A stretch of 64,000 bases of DNA from Rhodovulum sp. (GCA_020637615.1 JACKKC010000011.1:1-64000); one strand, 5' to 3'; positions 8,962-20,501 are shown, counted from the first letter of the stretch. The notes: generated from the letters alone by a model not told the origin. Numbers and translations are program-made.

Positions 8962-9843
8962 ATGGAAAAGCGCGTCACCTTCCGCGGCTGGCTTCTGCCC
9001 GTCCTGCTGCTGGCACCGCAGGTGGCGGTGACGCTGGTCTTCTTCTTCTGGCCGGCCGGCCAGGCGGTCTGGCAATCGCTCTTCATCCCCGACCCCTTCG
9101 GGCTCTCGGCGCAATTCGTCGGCCTCGGCAATTTCGAGTTCCTGCTCAAGGATCCCTATTACCGCGCCTCCTTCGTCACCACGGCGATCTTCTCGAGCCT
9201 CGTCACGCTCATCTCCATGGTGCCCGCGCTCTGGCTCGCCGTGCTCGCGGACCGGCTGATCAAGGGCTCGGGCACCTACCGCAGCCTGCTCATCTGGCCC
9301 TATGCGGTGGCGCCGGCGGTGGCGGGCGTGCTCTGGCTCTTCATGTTCAACACCCGCGTCGGGGTGATCGCCTGGTATCTCGGGCTGCTCGGCTACGACT
9401 GGAACCACGTGCTGAACGGGACCGAGGCGATGGGGCTCGTGGTCGTCGCCTCGTCCTGGGGGCGGATCAGCTACAATTTCCTCTTCTTCCTCGCCGGGCT
9501 GCAGGCGATCCCGCGCTCGGTGATCGAGGCCGCCGCCATCGACGGGGCGCGGTTCTGGAAGCGCTTCTGGACCATCGTCTTCCCGCTGCTCTCGCCGACG
9601 ACCTTCTTTCTCCTGGTCGTCAACGTCGTCTATGCCTTCTTCGAGACCTTCGGCGTGATCCACACCATCACCGGCGGCGGACCGCAGCAGGCGACGACGA
9701 CGCTGGTCTACAAGGTCTTCGCCGACGGCTTCGTCGGCCAGGACCTCGGATCCTCGGCGGCGCAATCGGTGATCCTGCTCGTGGTCGTCGGCATCCTCAC
9801 GGTGATCCAGTTCCGCTGGATCGAGCGGCGGGTGCATTACTGA
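8962..9843 (+). CDS. ugpA: ABC transporter permease, UgpA type
   Basis: This 293-residue inner-membrane permease is of the MalF/UgpA class. About six hydrophobic segments are visible (for example [20 protein letters not shown] near the N-terminus). The permease EAA-loop signature is present as [20 protein letters not shown], which contacts the ATPase. It pairs with UgpE, and its stop overlaps the ugpE start in an ATGA arrangement, indicating coupled translation. The length is typical. Confidence 0.88.
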   Translation: MEKRVTFRGWLLPVLLLAPQVAVTLVFFFWPAGQAVWQSLFIPDPFGLSAQFVGLGNFEFLLKDPYYRASFVTTAIFSSLVTLISMVPALWLAVLADRLIKGSGTYRSLLIWPYAVAPAVAGVLWLFMFNTRVGVIAWYLGLLGYDWNHVLNGTEAMGLVVVASSWGRISYNFLFFLAGLQAIPRSVIEAAAIDGARFWKRFWTIVFPLLSPTTFFLLVVNVVYAFFETFGVIHTITGGGPQQATTTLVYKVFADGFVGQDLGSSAAQSVILLVVVGILTVIQFRWIERRVHY

Positions 9844-10688
9844 TGGCGGGCATGGTCGAGAAGCGCGGGCTCGGGCTCTGGCTGACCCACCTCGGGCTCA
9901 TCCTCGGCGTCGCGGTGATCGCCTTCCCGATCTGGCTCGCCTTCATCGCCTCGACGGTCAGCCAGCCCGAGATCGTGCGCCCGCCGATGCCGCTCCTGCC
10001 CGGCGACCGGTTCCTGGAGAACTACCGCGACGCGCTCTACTCCGGCGTCAACGTGCCGGTCGCGCGCATGCTCTTCAATTCCTTCGTGATGGCCATGGGG
10101 ATCGCGCTCGGCAAGATCGCGATCTCGCTGCTCTCGGCCTTCGCCATCGTCTATTTCCGCTTTCCGGGGCGGCTCGTGTTCTTCTGGCTGATCTTCCTGA
10201 CGCTGATGCTGCCGGTGGAGGTGCGGATCGTGCCGACCTACGAGGTGGCGGCGCGGTTCGGGATGCTCAACTCCTATCCCGGCCTGATCTTCCCGCTGAT
10301 CGCCTCGGCGACGGCGACCTTCCTCTTCCGCCAGTTCTTCCTGACCGTGCCGGACGAGCTGGCCGAGGCGGCGCGGGTGGACGGGGCGCGGCCGATGCGG
10401 TTCTTCGTCGACATCCTCCTGCCCATGAGCCGGACCAATATCGCCGCACTCTTCGTCATTCTCTTCATCTACGGCTGGAACCAGTATCTCTGGCCCCTCC
10501 TGATCACCACCGAACCGGAGATGAATACCATCGTCATGGGCATCAAGCAGATGTTCCCGGCGGGCGACGACGTGGCCGATTGGCCGGTGATCATGGCCAC
10601 CTCGATCCTCGCCATGCTGCCGCCGGTGCTCGTGGTGATGTTCATGCAGAAACTCTTCGTGCGCGGTCTTGTGGAGAGCGAGAAATAG
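9843..10688 (+). CDS. ugpE: ABC transporter permease, UgpE type
   Basis: This 281-residue inner-membrane permease is of the MalG/UgpE class. The ATG at 9843 overlaps the ugpA stop. The EAA-loop motif [20 protein letters not shown] is clear, and the final helix region ends in [15 protein letters not shown], typical of UgpE. It forms the channel with UgpA. The ugpC start follows directly after its stop, so the four genes are one operon. Confidence 0.88.
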   Translation: MAGMVEKRGLGLWLTHLGLILGVAVIAFPIWLAFIASTVSQPEIVRPPMPLLPGDRFLENYRDALYSGVNVPVARMLFNSFVMAMGIALGKIAISLLSAFAIVYFRFPGRLVFFWLIFLTLMLPVEVRIVPTYEVAARFGMLNSYPGLIFPLIASATATFLFRQFFLTVPDELAEAARVDGARPMRFFVDILLPMSRTNIAALFVILFIYGWNQYLWPLLITTEPEMNTIVMGIKQMFPAGDDVADWPVIMATSILAMLPPVLVVMFMQKLFVRGLVESEK

Positions 10689-11735
10689 ATGGCGACGGTC
10701 GGCCTTACGGATGTGCGCAAGACCTTCGGCCGCACCGAGGTGATCCACGGCATCGACCTCGAGATCGCCGATGGCGAGTTCATCGTCATCGTCGGCCCCT
10801 CGGGCTGCGGCAAGTCCACGCTCCTGCGCATGGTCGCGGGGCTCGAGACGGTGAGCGCGGGCGAGGTGCGCATCGGCGAGCGCCGGGTAAACGAGGTCGA
10901 GCCCATGGACCGCGACATCGCCATGGTCTTCCAGAACTACGCGCTCTATCCGCACATGAGCGTCTTCGACAACATGGCCTACGGGCTCCGGATCGCCGGC
11001 CGCCCGAAGGCGGAGATCGCCGAGCGGGTGCGGGCGGCGGCGCGGATGCTGCAACTCGAGGAGTATCTCGACCGCCGGCCCCGCCAGCTCTCCGGCGGCC
11101 AGCGCCAGCGGGTGGCGATGGGCCGCGCCATCGTGCGCAAGCCGGCGGTCTTTCTCTTCGACGAACCGCTCTCGAACCTCGACGCCAAGCTCCGCGTGCA
11201 GATGCGGCTGGAGATCAAGGCGCTCCAGCGCGAGCTCGGCGTCACCGCGCTCTATGTCACCCATGACCAGGTGGAGGCGATGACGCTCGCCGACCGCATG
11301 GTGGTGATGAACGAAGGGAGGGCCGAGCAGGTCGGCGCGCCGCTCGAGGTCTATGCCCGCCCCGCCACCATGTTCGTCGCCGGTTTCATCGGCTCGCCGC
11401 CGATGAACTTCCTCGCGCCCGCGGATCTGAACGGCGCCGCCGCGCCGGCGCTCCTCGCCGCCCTGCCCCCCGGCACCGCGGCCATCGGCATCCGACCCGA
11501 ACATCTCGAACTCGTGCCCGCCGACCGGGCGGTCCTGTCGGGCAGCGCGCGATACACCGAGGCGCTCGGTGCCGAGACGCTGATCCATCTGGCCCGGCCG
11601 GAGGGCCAGACCCTGACAATGCGCATCGCCGGAAGCCCGGAGGGCATCGCCCCCGACGCCCCGCTCCATCTCGCCGCGGCGCCGGCGACCATCCGCGCCT
11701 TCGACCGGGAGGGGCGGGCGATCGTTCCGACGTAG
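10689..11735 (+). CDS. ugpC: ABC transporter ATP-binding protein, UgpC/MalK type
   Basis: The 348-residue ATPase would energise UgpAE. Walker A (GPSGCGKST), the Q-loop ([14 protein letters not shown]), the ABC signature ([14 protein letters not shown]), Walker B ([12 protein letters not shown]) and the H-loop (YVTHDQ) are all intact. A C-terminal TOBE/regulatory domain follows ([11 protein letters not shown]), as in MalK-type subunits. It is the last gene of the ugp operon. The next genes downstream are on the opposite strand and converge with it. Confidence 0.9.
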   Translation: MATVGLTDVRKTFGRTEVIHGIDLEIADGEFIVIVGPSGCGKSTLLRMVAGLETVSAGEVRIGERRVNEVEPMDRDIAMVFQNYALYPHMSVFDNMAYGLRIAGRPKAEIAERVRAAARMLQLEEYLDRRPRQLSGGQRQRVAMGRAIVRKPAVFLFDEPLSNLDAKLRVQMRLEIKALQRELGVTALYVTHDQVEAMTLADRMVVMNEGRAEQVGAPLEVYARPATMFVAGFIGSPPMNFLAPADLNGAAAPALLAALPPGTAAIGIRPEHLELVPADRAVLSGSARYTEALGAETLIHLARPEGQTLTMRIAGSPEGIAPDAPLHLAAAPATIRAFDREGRAIVPT

Positions 11736-11963
11736 CGGGCCGGCAGTGCTTCGGGAGGGATCAAAGCCCAAGTCATGCCGGCGGCTCGTCGGCTTCTCCC
11801 ATCCCGCCAGAGGGGCCGGAGAAGCCGAGCCTGACCGGCCGGTGTCGATCGGGGCACGTCGAAGCGAGTTTCGAAAAGATCTTCAATAACAACTAGATAC
11901 CCTGCGTCTCATCGTGAAACGCCCCCCCTGAGTGACAGGCCGTGCCTGCCGGTGGAGGTAGTG

Positions 11964-12293
11964 TCAGTCGACGTGGAAGACCTCTTCGGCCATCGCCCAC
12001 CACTCGCCCTCGGGGCAGCTGTCGAGCGGCTCCTGCAGCGGCATGTTGATCGACCACCATTTCTGGGTGGCGGGGTCGGCGGCCATCCTGGCGCTGTCGG
12101 CGGCGAAGTCCTGCCCATGGTACTCGAAATAGGCGAAGAGCAGGTTCTCCGGCTGCCGCAGGAAGATCGAGTAGTTGCGGATGCTGCAATCGGCGATCTT
12201 GGCCAGCACCTCGGGCCAGACGGCGGCGTGCAGCTTCTTGTATTCCTCGATTCCCTCGGGGCGGATGCCGAGGATCATGGCCATGCGCTTCAT
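11964..12293 (-). CDS. L-rhamnose/L-fucose mutarotase family protein
   Basis: This 109-residue protein of the RhaM family (PF05336) interconverts alpha and beta anomers of a 6-deoxy sugar. The N-terminus MKRMAMILGIRPEGIEEYKK, the HAAVWPEV motif with the conserved histidine, and the SIFLRQPENLLFAYFEY core are characteristic. Length is usual. The start overlaps the end of the dehydratase gene (12290) by four bases, so the two are translated together. It could act on L-rhamnose, L-fucose or a related sugar, and the sequence does not decide which. Confidence 0.85.
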   Translation of the reverse strand: MKRMAMILGIRPEGIEEYKKLHAAVWPEVLAKIADCSIRNYSIFLRQPENLLFAYFEYHGQDFAADSARMAADPATQKWWSINMPLQEPLDSCPEGEWWAMAEEVFHVD

Positions 12294-13402
12294 TGGCGTA
12301 TCTCCCTGGTGAATTCCTCCACGCTCATGCCGCGGACGGCATCCCAGTCCCAGTCGATGCCGATGCCGGGGTCCTCCGGCGCATGGGCGTGGCCGTCCTC
12401 GATGGTCATGCGCTTGCCCGTCAGGTCATCGAGCTGCGGGATGTATTCGACATATTTGCCGTTCCGGACCGCGCAGACCAGGCTGACATGCAACTCCATC
12501 AGGAAATGCGGGCAGACGGGCATGTCGAAGGCCTCCGCCGCATGCGCCACCTTCAGCCAGGGCGTGATGCCGCCGATCCGGCCCACGTCCACCTGGACGA
12601 CCGAGCAGGCCCCTTTCTGCATGTACTCGCGGAAATGCCGGATCGAATAGAGCGACTCCCCCACGGCGATCGGGGTCGAGCTGCGCGCGCTCAGCCGCAC
12701 ATGGCCGTCGATGTCGTCGGCGGCGAGCGGTTCCTCGATCCAGGCGAGGTCGATGTCGCGCAACCGCTCGGCGCGGCGGATCGCCTCGTCGAGGCCGAAG
12801 CCCTGATTGGCGTCGGTCATGATCTCGTAGCCCTCGCCGACCGCCTTGCGCACGGCGGCGAGGCGCGCGAAATCCTCCGAGCCATGCGGCCGCCCGATCT
12901 TGACCTTGGAGCCGATGAAGCCCTTCGCCTTGGCCTCGACGGCATCCTCCACCAGCGCCTCCGTCTCGATGTGCAGCCAGCCGCCCTCCGTGGTGTAGAG
13001 CGGGCATTTCTCCCTCGCCCCGCCCGCGAGCTTCCAGAGCGGCAATCCCTGCTTGCGCGCGCGCAGGTCCCAGAGAGCGGTGTCGATGGCGGCGAGCGCG
13101 ATGGCAGTGATGGCGCCGATCGTGGTGGCATGGGTCATGAACTCGAGCTCATGCCAGATCGCCTCGATCCGCTCGGCGTCCCGCCCGATGATCCTCGGGG
13201 CGAGATGGTCGGCTAGGAGCCGCATGACCGAGGAGCCGCCGGTGCCGATGGTATAGGAATAGCCCGTGCCGCTGGCGCCGTCGCTGTCGGTGATCGTGAC
13301 GATGGGCGTCTCCTGGGAGACGAAGGACTGGATCGCATCCGTGCGCTTCACCTTGGGGACGAGGTCCACCATCCGGAGCTCGATCCGCTCGATTCTCGCC
13401 AT
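12290..13402 (-). CDS. Enolase-superfamily sugar-acid dehydratase (mandelate racemase/muconate lactonizing type)
   Basis: The 370-residue protein starts at ATG 13402 (MARIERIELRMVDLVPKVKR). The capping domain (1-125) is followed by a beta-barrel with the expected residues. They are the KxK pair K166/K168 (GSKVKIG), metal ligands D197 (TDANQGF), E223 (WIEEPL) and E249 (VGES), and the D272/H299 dyad (QVDVGRIGG, CPHF). Such enzymes abstract the alpha-proton of a sugar acid and dehydrate it to a 2-keto-3-deoxy acid, or act as cycloisomerases. The mutarotase overlap and the lactonase-like amidohydrolase on the other strand suggest an L-fuconate/L-rhamnonate-like substrate. The gene is divergent from the IclR regulator, which probably controls it. 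Exact substrate unknown. Confidence 0.85.
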   Translation of the reverse strand: MARIERIELRMVDLVPKVKRTDAIQSFVSQETPIVTITDSDGASGTGYSYTIGTGGSSVMRLLADHLAPRIIGRDAERIEAIWHELEFMTHATTIGAITAIALAAIDTALWDLRARKQGLPLWKLAGGAREKCPLYTTEGGWLHIETEALVEDAVEAKAKGFIGSKVKIGRPHGSEDFARLAAVRKAVGEGYEIMTDANQGFGLDEAIRRAERLRDIDLAWIEEPLAADDIDGHVRLSARSSTPIAVGESLYSIRHFREYMQKGACSVVQVDVGRIGGITPWLKVAHAAEAFDMPVCPHFLMELHVSLVCAVRNGKYVEYIPQLDDLTGKRMTIEDGHAHAPEDPGIGIDWDWDAVRGMSVEEFTREIRQ

Positions 13403-13471
13403 TCTCACATCCTCAGGGTCCAGCCGCTCTCGGCGCCGAAGCGATGGGGGGCCTGAGCGAGGCCGAACCTC

Positions 13472-14425
13472 GTGGCGCCCCGCCCCGCTCCGCCGGGCTC
13501 CAGCCGCATCGCGCGGGCCATTCACAGGCAAGCAGCACATTCACTCATCAGTCAAGACGCCCCGTTTCAGGCTTCCCGCCGAGGGAATTCATGCGTATAC
13601 GCGTGGCAGCGTTCACTGGAGAATCCTCTGGTCAGGAACGAGAATGCCGACCGCTACCGGGCCCCTGCGCTCGACAAGGGGCTCGACATCCTGGAGCTCC
13701 TCTCCGGGGTCGATATCGGGCTGACTCAGGCCGAGATCGCCAAGCGCCTGGACCGCAGCCCCAACGAGTTCTACCGGATGCTCGACCGGCTGGTGAGACG
13801 CGGCTATGTCACCCGCGTCGACGGAGACCGCTATGCGCTGACCCTGAAGCTCTTCGGCCTCGCGCAGCTGCATGCGCCGGTCCGGCGGCTGGTGAGCTTC
13901 GCGACGCCGCTGATGCGCGACCTGGCGGAGACGACGCTGCAGGCCAACCAGCTCGCGGTGTTCGACCGAGGGAAGGCCGTGGTGATCGCCCAGCAGGAGG
14001 CGCCGGGATACTGGGGGATCTCGATCCGGGTCGGCTCGCATATCAGCCTGTTCGACACCGGATCGGGCCATGTGCTGCTGGCGTTCCGCTCGGCGGACGA
14101 ACGCCAGATGATGCTCCGGGAGAATGCCGGGCGCGGTGAGATCCGGGACCTTGGAGCAGAATTCTCGGCCCGGCTCGACCAGGTCCGCGACCGGGGCTAC
14201 GAGATGATGGCCAGCCTGCAGACGGCCGGGGTCTTCAACCTCTCGGCGCCGGTGCTCGCGCCGGACGGGCGGGCGCTCGCGGCGCTCACGGTGCCCTATA
14301 TCACGCTGGTCAACACGCCGCAGGCACCCGACATCACCCGGACGGTGGATCTGATGCTGGCAACGGCCGGGACGCTGTCCCGGCTGGCCGGGTCCGACAT
14401 GCGGCAAGGCGAGGAGGCGGAATGA
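13472..14425 (+). CDS. IclR-family transcriptional regulator
   Basis: This regulator has an N-terminal winged helix ([32 protein letters not shown]) and a C-terminal IclR effector-binding domain ([20 protein letters not shown]). The frame opens at GTG 13472, but the family normally begins only 10-15 residues before ALDKGLD. The first 50 residues are therefore doubtful, and a non-ATG start near 13628 is possible. It overlaps the following amidohydrolase gene by four bases and is divergent from the dehydratase, so it likely controls both operons in response to a sugar-acid intermediate. Which start is used cannot be settled here. Confidence 0.85.
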   Translation: MAPRPAPPGSSRIARAIHRQAAHSLISQDAPFQASRRGNSCVYAWQRSLENPLVRNENADRYRAPALDKGLDILELLSGVDIGLTQAEIAKRLDRSPNEFYRMLDRLVRRGYVTRVDGDRYALTLKLFGLAQLHAPVRRLVSFATPLMRDLAETTLQANQLAVFDRGKAVVIAQQEAPGYWGISIRVGSHISLFDTGSGHVLLAFRSADERQMMLRENAGRGEIRDLGAEFSARLDQVRDRGYEMMASLQTAGVFNLSAPVLAPDGRALAALTVPYITLVNTPQAPDITRTVDLMLATAGTLSRLAGSDMRQGEEAE

Positions 14426-15252
14426 TCCTCGACACCCACCTGCACATCATCGACCGGGAGAGCCTGCGCTATCCGTGGCTCGCGGGGGTTCCCGCGCTGG
14501 ACCGGGACTTTCCCTACGAGGATTATGCGCGGGAGGCGCAGCGCGGCGGCATCTCGGCCACGCTCCACATGGAGGTGGACGTGGATCCCGCACAGATCGA
14601 GGCGGAGACGTGCTACGTCGCGGGCAAGGCGGCGGCTGGCGGCCTCCTGCGGGGGTGCATCGCCTCGTGCCGGCCCGAGGAGGAAGGATTCGCGGCGGCC
14701 CTGGAAAGGGCGCTCGACGATCCCTTTGTGAAGGGCTTCCGCCGGGTGCTGCATGTGGTGCCGGATACGCTGTCGGAGAGCGCGCGCTTCCGGGAGAATG
14801 TCGGGAGACTGACCGGGACTGGGCGGACCTTCGATCTCTGCGTGTTGCCGCGGCAGATGCCCCAGGCGATGGCGCTGGTCGATGCCGCGCCGGGGGTCCG
14901 GTTCGTGCTGGACCATTGCGGCCTGCCGGATATCGCCGGCGGGACCTTCGCCCCCTGGCGGAACGGGATCACGGCGATGGCGCGGCGGCCGAACGTGATG
15001 GCGAAGATCTCCGGTGTCGTGGCCTATGCCGGGCCGGAATGGGACGTGGAGACGCTGCGGCCCTGGGTGGAGCATACCATCGACGCCTTCGGCTGGGACC
15101 GGGTGGTCTGGGGGAGCGACTGGCCGGTCTGCACCCTGGGCGGCGGGCTGACGGCCTGGCTCGCCGCGACCCGGGCGCTGGTCGCGGGCGCGAGCGAGGC
15201 GGAGCGCGAGAAGCTCTATTCGGCGAACGCGCGAGCGCTCTGGGGTCTCTGA
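14422..15252 (+). CDS. Amidohydrolase-family sugar lactonase (COG3618 type)
   Basis: The 276-residue metal-dependent hydrolase shows the N-terminal metal motif DTHLHIID, a later histidine in DHCGLPD and the terminal WGSDWPV motif typical of L-fuconolactonase / L-rhamnonolactonase and 2-pyrone-4,6-dicarboxylate hydrolase relatives. It probably opens a sugar-1,4-lactone to the sugar acid used by the dehydratase on the opposite strand. Its start overlaps the IclR gene (ATGA). A dehydrogenase producing the lactone is not found in this group. A related hydrolytic reaction on another lactone is possible. Confidence 0.78.
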   Translation: MILDTHLHIIDRESLRYPWLAGVPALDRDFPYEDYAREAQRGGISATLHMEVDVDPAQIEAETCYVAGKAAAGGLLRGCIASCRPEEEGFAAALERALDDPFVKGFRRVLHVVPDTLSESARFRENVGRLTGTGRTFDLCVLPRQMPQAMALVDAAPGVRFVLDHCGLPDIAGGTFAPWRNGITAMARRPNVMAKISGVVAYAGPEWDVETLRPWVEHTIDAFGWDRVVWGSDWPVCTLGGGLTAWLAATRALVAGASEAEREKLYSANARALWGL

Positions 15253-15389
15253 TCTGCGATCCGGCTGACTCGATCGTTCAGGGGACATCTCGAACCGACA
15301 ACAACGAAATATGGTCTCGCGACGGCCGAGGAAGATCGGGCCGCATCGTCCGCTGGCAATCCGCGCGAGCATGGTCGATGACGCCTTCG

Positions 15390-15424
15390 GCGCGGGGGGT
15401 TTTGCATTCCCCCCTTCCCCGCGC
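15390..15424 (+). terminator. GC-rich hairpin between the amidohydrolase gene and hisA
   Basis: GCGCGGGG (15390-15397) pairs with CCCCGCGC (15417-15424). Inside it a six-G run can pair with a six-C run around TTTTGCATT. It lies 137 bases after the amidohydrolase stop and just before hisA. It may end the upstream transcript or act in the his leader; there is no leader peptide rich in histidine codons. Confidence 0.35.
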
Positions 15425-15455
15425 TATCACCCGCGAAAGCCAGCCGGAGCGGCAA

Positions 15456-16178
15456 ATGATCCTCTATCCCGCCATCGACCTGAAGGACGGAAAATGCGTC
15501 CGCCTCCTGCGCGGCGACATGACGCAGGCCACTGTCTTTGGGGAGGATCCGGCCGCTCAGGCCCGCGCCTTCGCCGCCGCCGGGTGCCACTGGCTGCATC
15601 TCGTCGACCTCGACGGCGCCTTCGCCGGCCGTCCCGTGAATGCCGAGGCGGTCGCCGCGATCCTCGGTGCCGTCGATATCCCCGTGCAGCTCGGCGGTGG
15701 CATCCGCGACCGGCAAACCCTTGAGGGCTGGCTGGAAAAAGGCATCGCTCGCGTCATCCTCGGAACCGCCGCGCTGCGCGATCCCGATCTCCTGCGCAGC
15801 GCTGCCCGGGCCCATCCCGGCCGCATCGCGCTCGGCATCGATGCCCGCGGCGGCCGCGTCGCCGTGGAGGGCTGGGCCGAGACGACCGCCACCACCGCGG
15901 TCGACCTCGCCCGCCGCTTCGAGGACGCGGGCCTCGCCGCCCTCGTCTATACCGACATCGAGCGCGACGGGGCGATGCAGGGCCCGAACATCGCCGCCAC
16001 GGCCGCCCTCGCCGCGGCCGTCGCCATCCCGGTCATCGCCAGCGGCGGGGTTTCCTCGCTCGCAGACCTCGAAGCCCTGCGCGACATCCCCACCCCCCTC
16101 GACGGCGCCATCACCGGCCGCGCCCTCTACGAGGGGCGCATCGATCTGGCCTCGGCTGTGGCCAGCCTCGCCGCCTGA
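15456..16178 (+). CDS. hisA: Phosphoribosylformimino-AICAR ribotide isomerase
   Basis: HisA isomerises ProFAR to PRFAR in histidine synthesis. The ATG at 15456 gives the classic start [20 protein letters not shown] with the catalytic Asp in AIDLKDG. The barrel motifs [25 protein letters not shown] and [14 protein letters not shown] follow, including the second catalytic Asp region. The protein has 240 residues, typical of the family. hisF and hisE follow directly; hisH and hisB are outside the window. Confidence 0.96.
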   Translation: MILYPAIDLKDGKCVRLLRGDMTQATVFGEDPAAQARAFAAAGCHWLHLVDLDGAFAGRPVNAEAVAAILGAVDIPVQLGGGIRDRQTLEGWLEKGIARVILGTAALRDPDLLRSAARAHPGRIALGIDARGGRVAVEGWAETTATTAVDLARRFEDAGLAALVYTDIERDGAMQGPNIAATAALAAAVAIPVIASGGVSSLADLEALRDIPTPLDGAITGRALYEGRIDLASAVASLAA

Positions 16179-16212
16179 GGGAAACCGCCATGGAACAGGA
16201 GCTTGCCGGCCG

Positions 16213-17780
<1,568 letters not shown>

Positions 17781-18575
17781 TTAGATCGGTTTGACTTCCG
17801 GCGAGCGCGACTCAACCTCTCCCTTGTCTAGACGACCAAACACCTGCCGTTCCAGCAATCCGACGATGCCGCGGCCGTCGCTGAGCGCGGTGGAATGATC
17901 GAGGCCGTACAGGGTTTCGCAACCGATGCCGGGAAACATCGCACAAGTCCGTTGGATGCTTTCGAGGCGGGGATCAAGGCTGCCACAAAACAGCTGCACC
18001 GAAATCGACCTGGCTGCGAGGCCGGGCGTCAAGTCGGGCCAGTCGGCCAACAAGATATCTGCATAGGCGCGAATTTCTTCAAGGCTCCTGCCGGCGAAGG
18101 GATCGCCCGTTATCGAACTCCCCGCAAAGCCGTTCATGGCGGCAAGGAAGCCGGGGACATCTGCCTCGGTCCGAACCGCGACCGGGGCCGTCGGTCGGTC
18201 GAAAGGCGAAGAGCCGCCGATCAGAGCGGTACGCAGCCTCTCCGGCGCAAAAAGCAGGCAGGCATATCCGATGCGCCCGCCCATGGAATAGCCAAGGTAA
18301 TGAACCGCCGCGATGCCCAGATGATCGAGGAGGTCCGTGATGTCCTCGACGAAACCGCGCAACGAATAGTTCCTTGAACCAGCGGGACGAAAGCTTTGTC
18401 CATGGCCACGGGCGTCGGCCCGAAGAACGGTGAACCGGTCCTCGAGAAGATCCACGTATCCGAGATCCTGCCAGATGGACCGGGTTTCGGTCAGGCCGTG
18501 CCCCAACAGCAATGGCGGACCGCTGCCATCGATCTCGTAGTAGATTTCCTTGGTGGCGCTGGAGAATACCGGCAC
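17781..18575 (-). CDS. Alpha/beta hydrolase
   Basis: I place the start at GTG 18575, which begins VPVFSSATKEIYYEIDGSG. The fold signatures follow: the oxyanion-hole region LLLGHGLTETRSIW, the nucleophile elbow GYSMGGRIGY (serine nucleophile), a late Asp in FCGSLDPR and a His in LYGLDHSTAL, a complete Ser-Asp-His triad. The length of about 264 residues is normal for this family of esterases, lactonases and C-C hydrolases. The frame stays open about 100 bases further upstream, but that part borders an IS3 relic and is unlikely to be coding. Substrate unknown. Confidence 0.8.
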   Translation of the reverse strand: MPVFSSATKEIYYEIDGSGPPLLLGHGLTETRSIWQDLGYVDLLEDRFTVLRADARGHGQSFRPAGSRNYSLRGFVEDITDLLDHLGIAAVHYLGYSMGGRIGYACLLFAPERLRTALIGGSSPFDRPTAPVAVRTEADVPGFLAAMNGFAGSSITGDPFAGRSLEEIRAYADILLADWPDLTPGLAARSISVQLFCGSLDPRLESIQRTCAMFPGIGCETLYGLDHSTALSDGRGIVGLLERQVFGRLDKGEVESRSPEVKPI

Positions 18576-18671
18576 GGGGCGGCCCCTTTCGCAAGTCTTG
18601 TCGAATCCGCTTGCCGCGACCTGACGAGCCGCCGCCGGGTCTGACCTGCCCCCACCGGGTGGTCCAGTTTC

Positions 18672-19043
18672 AGTCATAGCGCATGGCGGGTCTGGGGGCT
18701 ACGGCTGGTGTGGCCGACCACGAAACGTCTGGTGCCGGGCGCCTTTGACGCGGAGATGCTTGCGGGCGCTCTGAATTGTAGCGTCGGCGCCAGTTCCCGT
18801 TGACGACCTTGGCCCCGGCGACGCCATCGAAATTCTCGCCGATGAGAGGCTCTCGCAGGAGCCGTTTTCCCATGGGCTCCCAGGCTCGATGCAGGTGGCC
18901 CGGGTCGGGTGGCGGCGATCAAGGCCCCCACTGCCTTTGCCATAAAATTGGGGCCGCTGTCTGGCCTGATGAGATCGGGCATGCCGCGCAGCCCCCGCTG
19001 TGGTGACAGCGGGCAGCAAGTGCCCTCGTGCCGGCCGGAACGC
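18672..19043 (-). pseudogene. Decayed IS3-family transposase (orfB C-terminal relic)
   Basis: Three pieces of an IS3 orfB appear in order in different frames on the minus strand: DLIRPDSGPNFMAKAV, then CIEPGSPWENGSCES, then GNWRRRYNSERPQASPRQRR. In active elements these motifs (SDNGPEF, YIEPGSPWENG, YNxxRPHSSLGY) are contiguous, so at least two frameshifts and other losses have occurred. No inverted repeats are evident. The relic sits directly between the hydrolase gene and the acetyltransferase gene and marks an old insertion or rearrangement there. Confidence 0.75.
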
Positions 19044-19532
19044 CTACACCGGGACGTCGAAGTGCAGTACTTCCTCACGCTCGCCGAGCTTGTCGTAGAG
19101 CGCGATCGCGGCGTCGTCGCCACGGTCGGCCTGGACGAAGACGACCCAGCCGCCGCGCGCCCTGGCGATCGTGCAAATCGTGTCGATCAGGGCCGTCGCA
19201 ACGCCCCTGCGCCGGCAGGATTCCGACACAGCGAGATCGTAGATGTAGAATTCCGAGCGCGCCTGCTCGAACTTCGGCAATTCGTAGCCGGCAAGCGCGC
19301 CGATTACCCCTCCGTCTTCGATGGCAACGAGACCGATGAAGGGCGGATCGGCGAGGAGCCGCGACACGTAGTCGCGGCCCGGCCGTTGCGCCCCATAGGT
19401 GACCTCGTCGCCGAATACCGCACCGAAGAGATCCAGCATCGCCTCGAACAGCGGCACGTCCCCCTGTCCGAGGCGATGAATCCGGAAAGTCACGCCTCCC
19501 TCCGAACCGTACCGGGAGTCGACGCTCGGCAT
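19044..19532 (-). CDS. GNAT acetyltransferase of the AAC(3)-I type
   Basis: The protein of 149-162 residues closely resembles aminoglycoside 3-N-acetyltransferase AAC(3)-I across its core: LPKFEQARSEFYIYDLAVS, the acetyl-CoA loop RRRGVATALI, VFVQADRGDDAAIALYDKLG and the end REEVLHFDVPV. AAC(3)-I enzymes acetylate gentamicin-class aminoglycosides at the 3-amino group. The start may be ATG 19532 or GTG 19493, the latter having GGAGG five bases upstream. An IS3 relic lies just downstream. The match to the family is strong from recalled sequences, but resistance activity is not established by sequence. Confidence 0.82.
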   Translation of the reverse strand: MPSVDSRYGSEGGVTFRIHRLGQGDVPLFEAMLDLFGAVFGDEVTYGAQRPGRDYVSRLLADPPFIGLVAIEDGGVIGALAGYELPKFEQARSEFYIYDLAVSESCRRRGVATALIDTICTIARARGGWVVFVQADRGDDAAIALYDKLGEREEVLHFDVPV

Positions 19533-19583
19533 GAGGCCGCCATGGATCCGCCTTGCTCAGCCAGATGCCATCACCCGTCTCCC

Positions 19584-20066
19584 TCAGGCGGCGTCGACCG
19601 CCGCTTCTAGCGCCGCGATGTCGATCTTGCGCATGGTCATCATCGCCTCGAAGGCGCGCTTCGCCGCGCCACGGTCGGAGCTCGTGGTGAGCTCTATCAG
19701 CCGCCGCGGCGTGATCTGCCAGCTGAAGCCCCAGCGGTCCTTGCACCAACCGCAGGCGCTCTCGGCGCCGCCGCTGCCGACGATCGCGTCCCAGTAGCGA
19801 TCGGTTTCCTCCTGGCTTTCGGTCAGGACCATGAAGCTGATGGCCTCGTCGGGCGTGAAGGTCGGACCGCCGTTCAGGCCGACGAAGCTGCGCCCGAGGA
19901 CGGTGAACTCGACCGTGAGTTCATCGTCCTCCCGGCCTCCGGGAAAGTCGCTCGCGGCCGCGCTGGCACGGCCGACATGGCTGTCGGGAAAGGTCGAGGC
20001 GTAGAATTCCGCGGCCTTCCTGGCTTCGCCGTGGTCGAACCACAGGCAGGTGACGAGTTCGGTCAT
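19584..20066 (-). CDS. PhnB-like VOC-family protein
   Basis: This 160-residue protein belongs to the PhnB / 3-demethylubiquinone methyltransferase-like branch of the vicinal-oxygen-chelate fold. The pattern [45 protein letters not shown] and [16 protein letters not shown] is characteristic. Family members bind small molecules or metals, and most functions are unknown. It lies 12 bases downstream of a second PhnB-like gene in the same orientation. Confidence 0.82.
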   Translation of the reverse strand: MTELVTCLWFDHGEARKAAEFYASTFPDSHVGRASAAASDFPGGREDDELTVEFTVLGRSFVGLNGGPTFTPDEAISFMVLTESQEETDRYWDAIVGSGGAESACGWCKDRWGFSWQITPRRLIELTTSSDRGAAKRAFEAMMTMRKIDIAALEAAVDAA

Positions 20067-20078
20067 GGCGTTTCTCCC

Positions 20079-20501
20079 TCAGCTCTGAGCCTTGCTGCCT
20101 CCGAAGTTCAGCATCCACGGTGTGCCGAACCTGTCGGTGAACATGGCGAAACGCTCCGCCCAGAAGGTTTCGTCGGGCGCCATCTCGACCGAGGTCGCGT
20201 CCTTTGCCAGCGCGCCGTGGATACGCTCGAACTCGTCGCGGGATGCGGGCGCGATGCAAACGCGGAAGCCGCTCGGTTTGGAGTACATCTCCGCGGGGCT
20301 GTCCGACGCCATGACCATCGCGTTCCCGAGGCGCATGTTCATGTTCATGATCAGGTCCTCGCCGCCAGGCATGCGGCTTTCCGGGTCCGGTGCGTCGGAA
20401 TTGCGGAATACGGCGCCGATCTCGCCGCCGAGGACCTCGGCATAATGCGTCATCGCCTCGAGGCAGTTGCCCTTGAAGAAGAGATAGATTGCCGGTTCCA
20501 T
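20079..20501 (-). CDS. PhnB-like VOC-family protein
   Basis: The 140-residue protein starts MEPAIYLFFKGNCLEAMTHY and has the PhnB pattern (HYAEVLGGEIGAVFRNSD, AMFTDRFGTPWMLNFGG). It is homologous to, but divergent from, the PhnB-like gene immediately downstream, so the pair looks like an old tandem duplication. A TetR gene, a YCII gene and a RibD-like reductase gene follow upstream on the same strand. No enzymatic function is assigned. Confidence 0.82.
   Translation of the reverse strand: MEPAIYLFFKGNCLEAMTHYAEVLGGEIGAVFRNSDAPDPESRMPGGEDLIMNMNMRLGNAMVMASDSPAEMYSKPSGFRVCIAPASRDEFERIHGALAKDATSVEMAPDETFWAERFAMFTDRFGTPWMLNFGGSKAQS

Noticed and set aside
8955..9842. An extended start for ugpE that would include the whole ugpA region
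   Set aside because: The upstream part is an Arg-rich shadow of ugpA; the ATG at 9843 overlaps the ugpA stop as expected.
9837..11771. A 644-codon minus-strand frame opposite ugpE and ugpC
   Set aside because: His/Arg/Asp-rich antisense shadow of two well-supported transporter genes.
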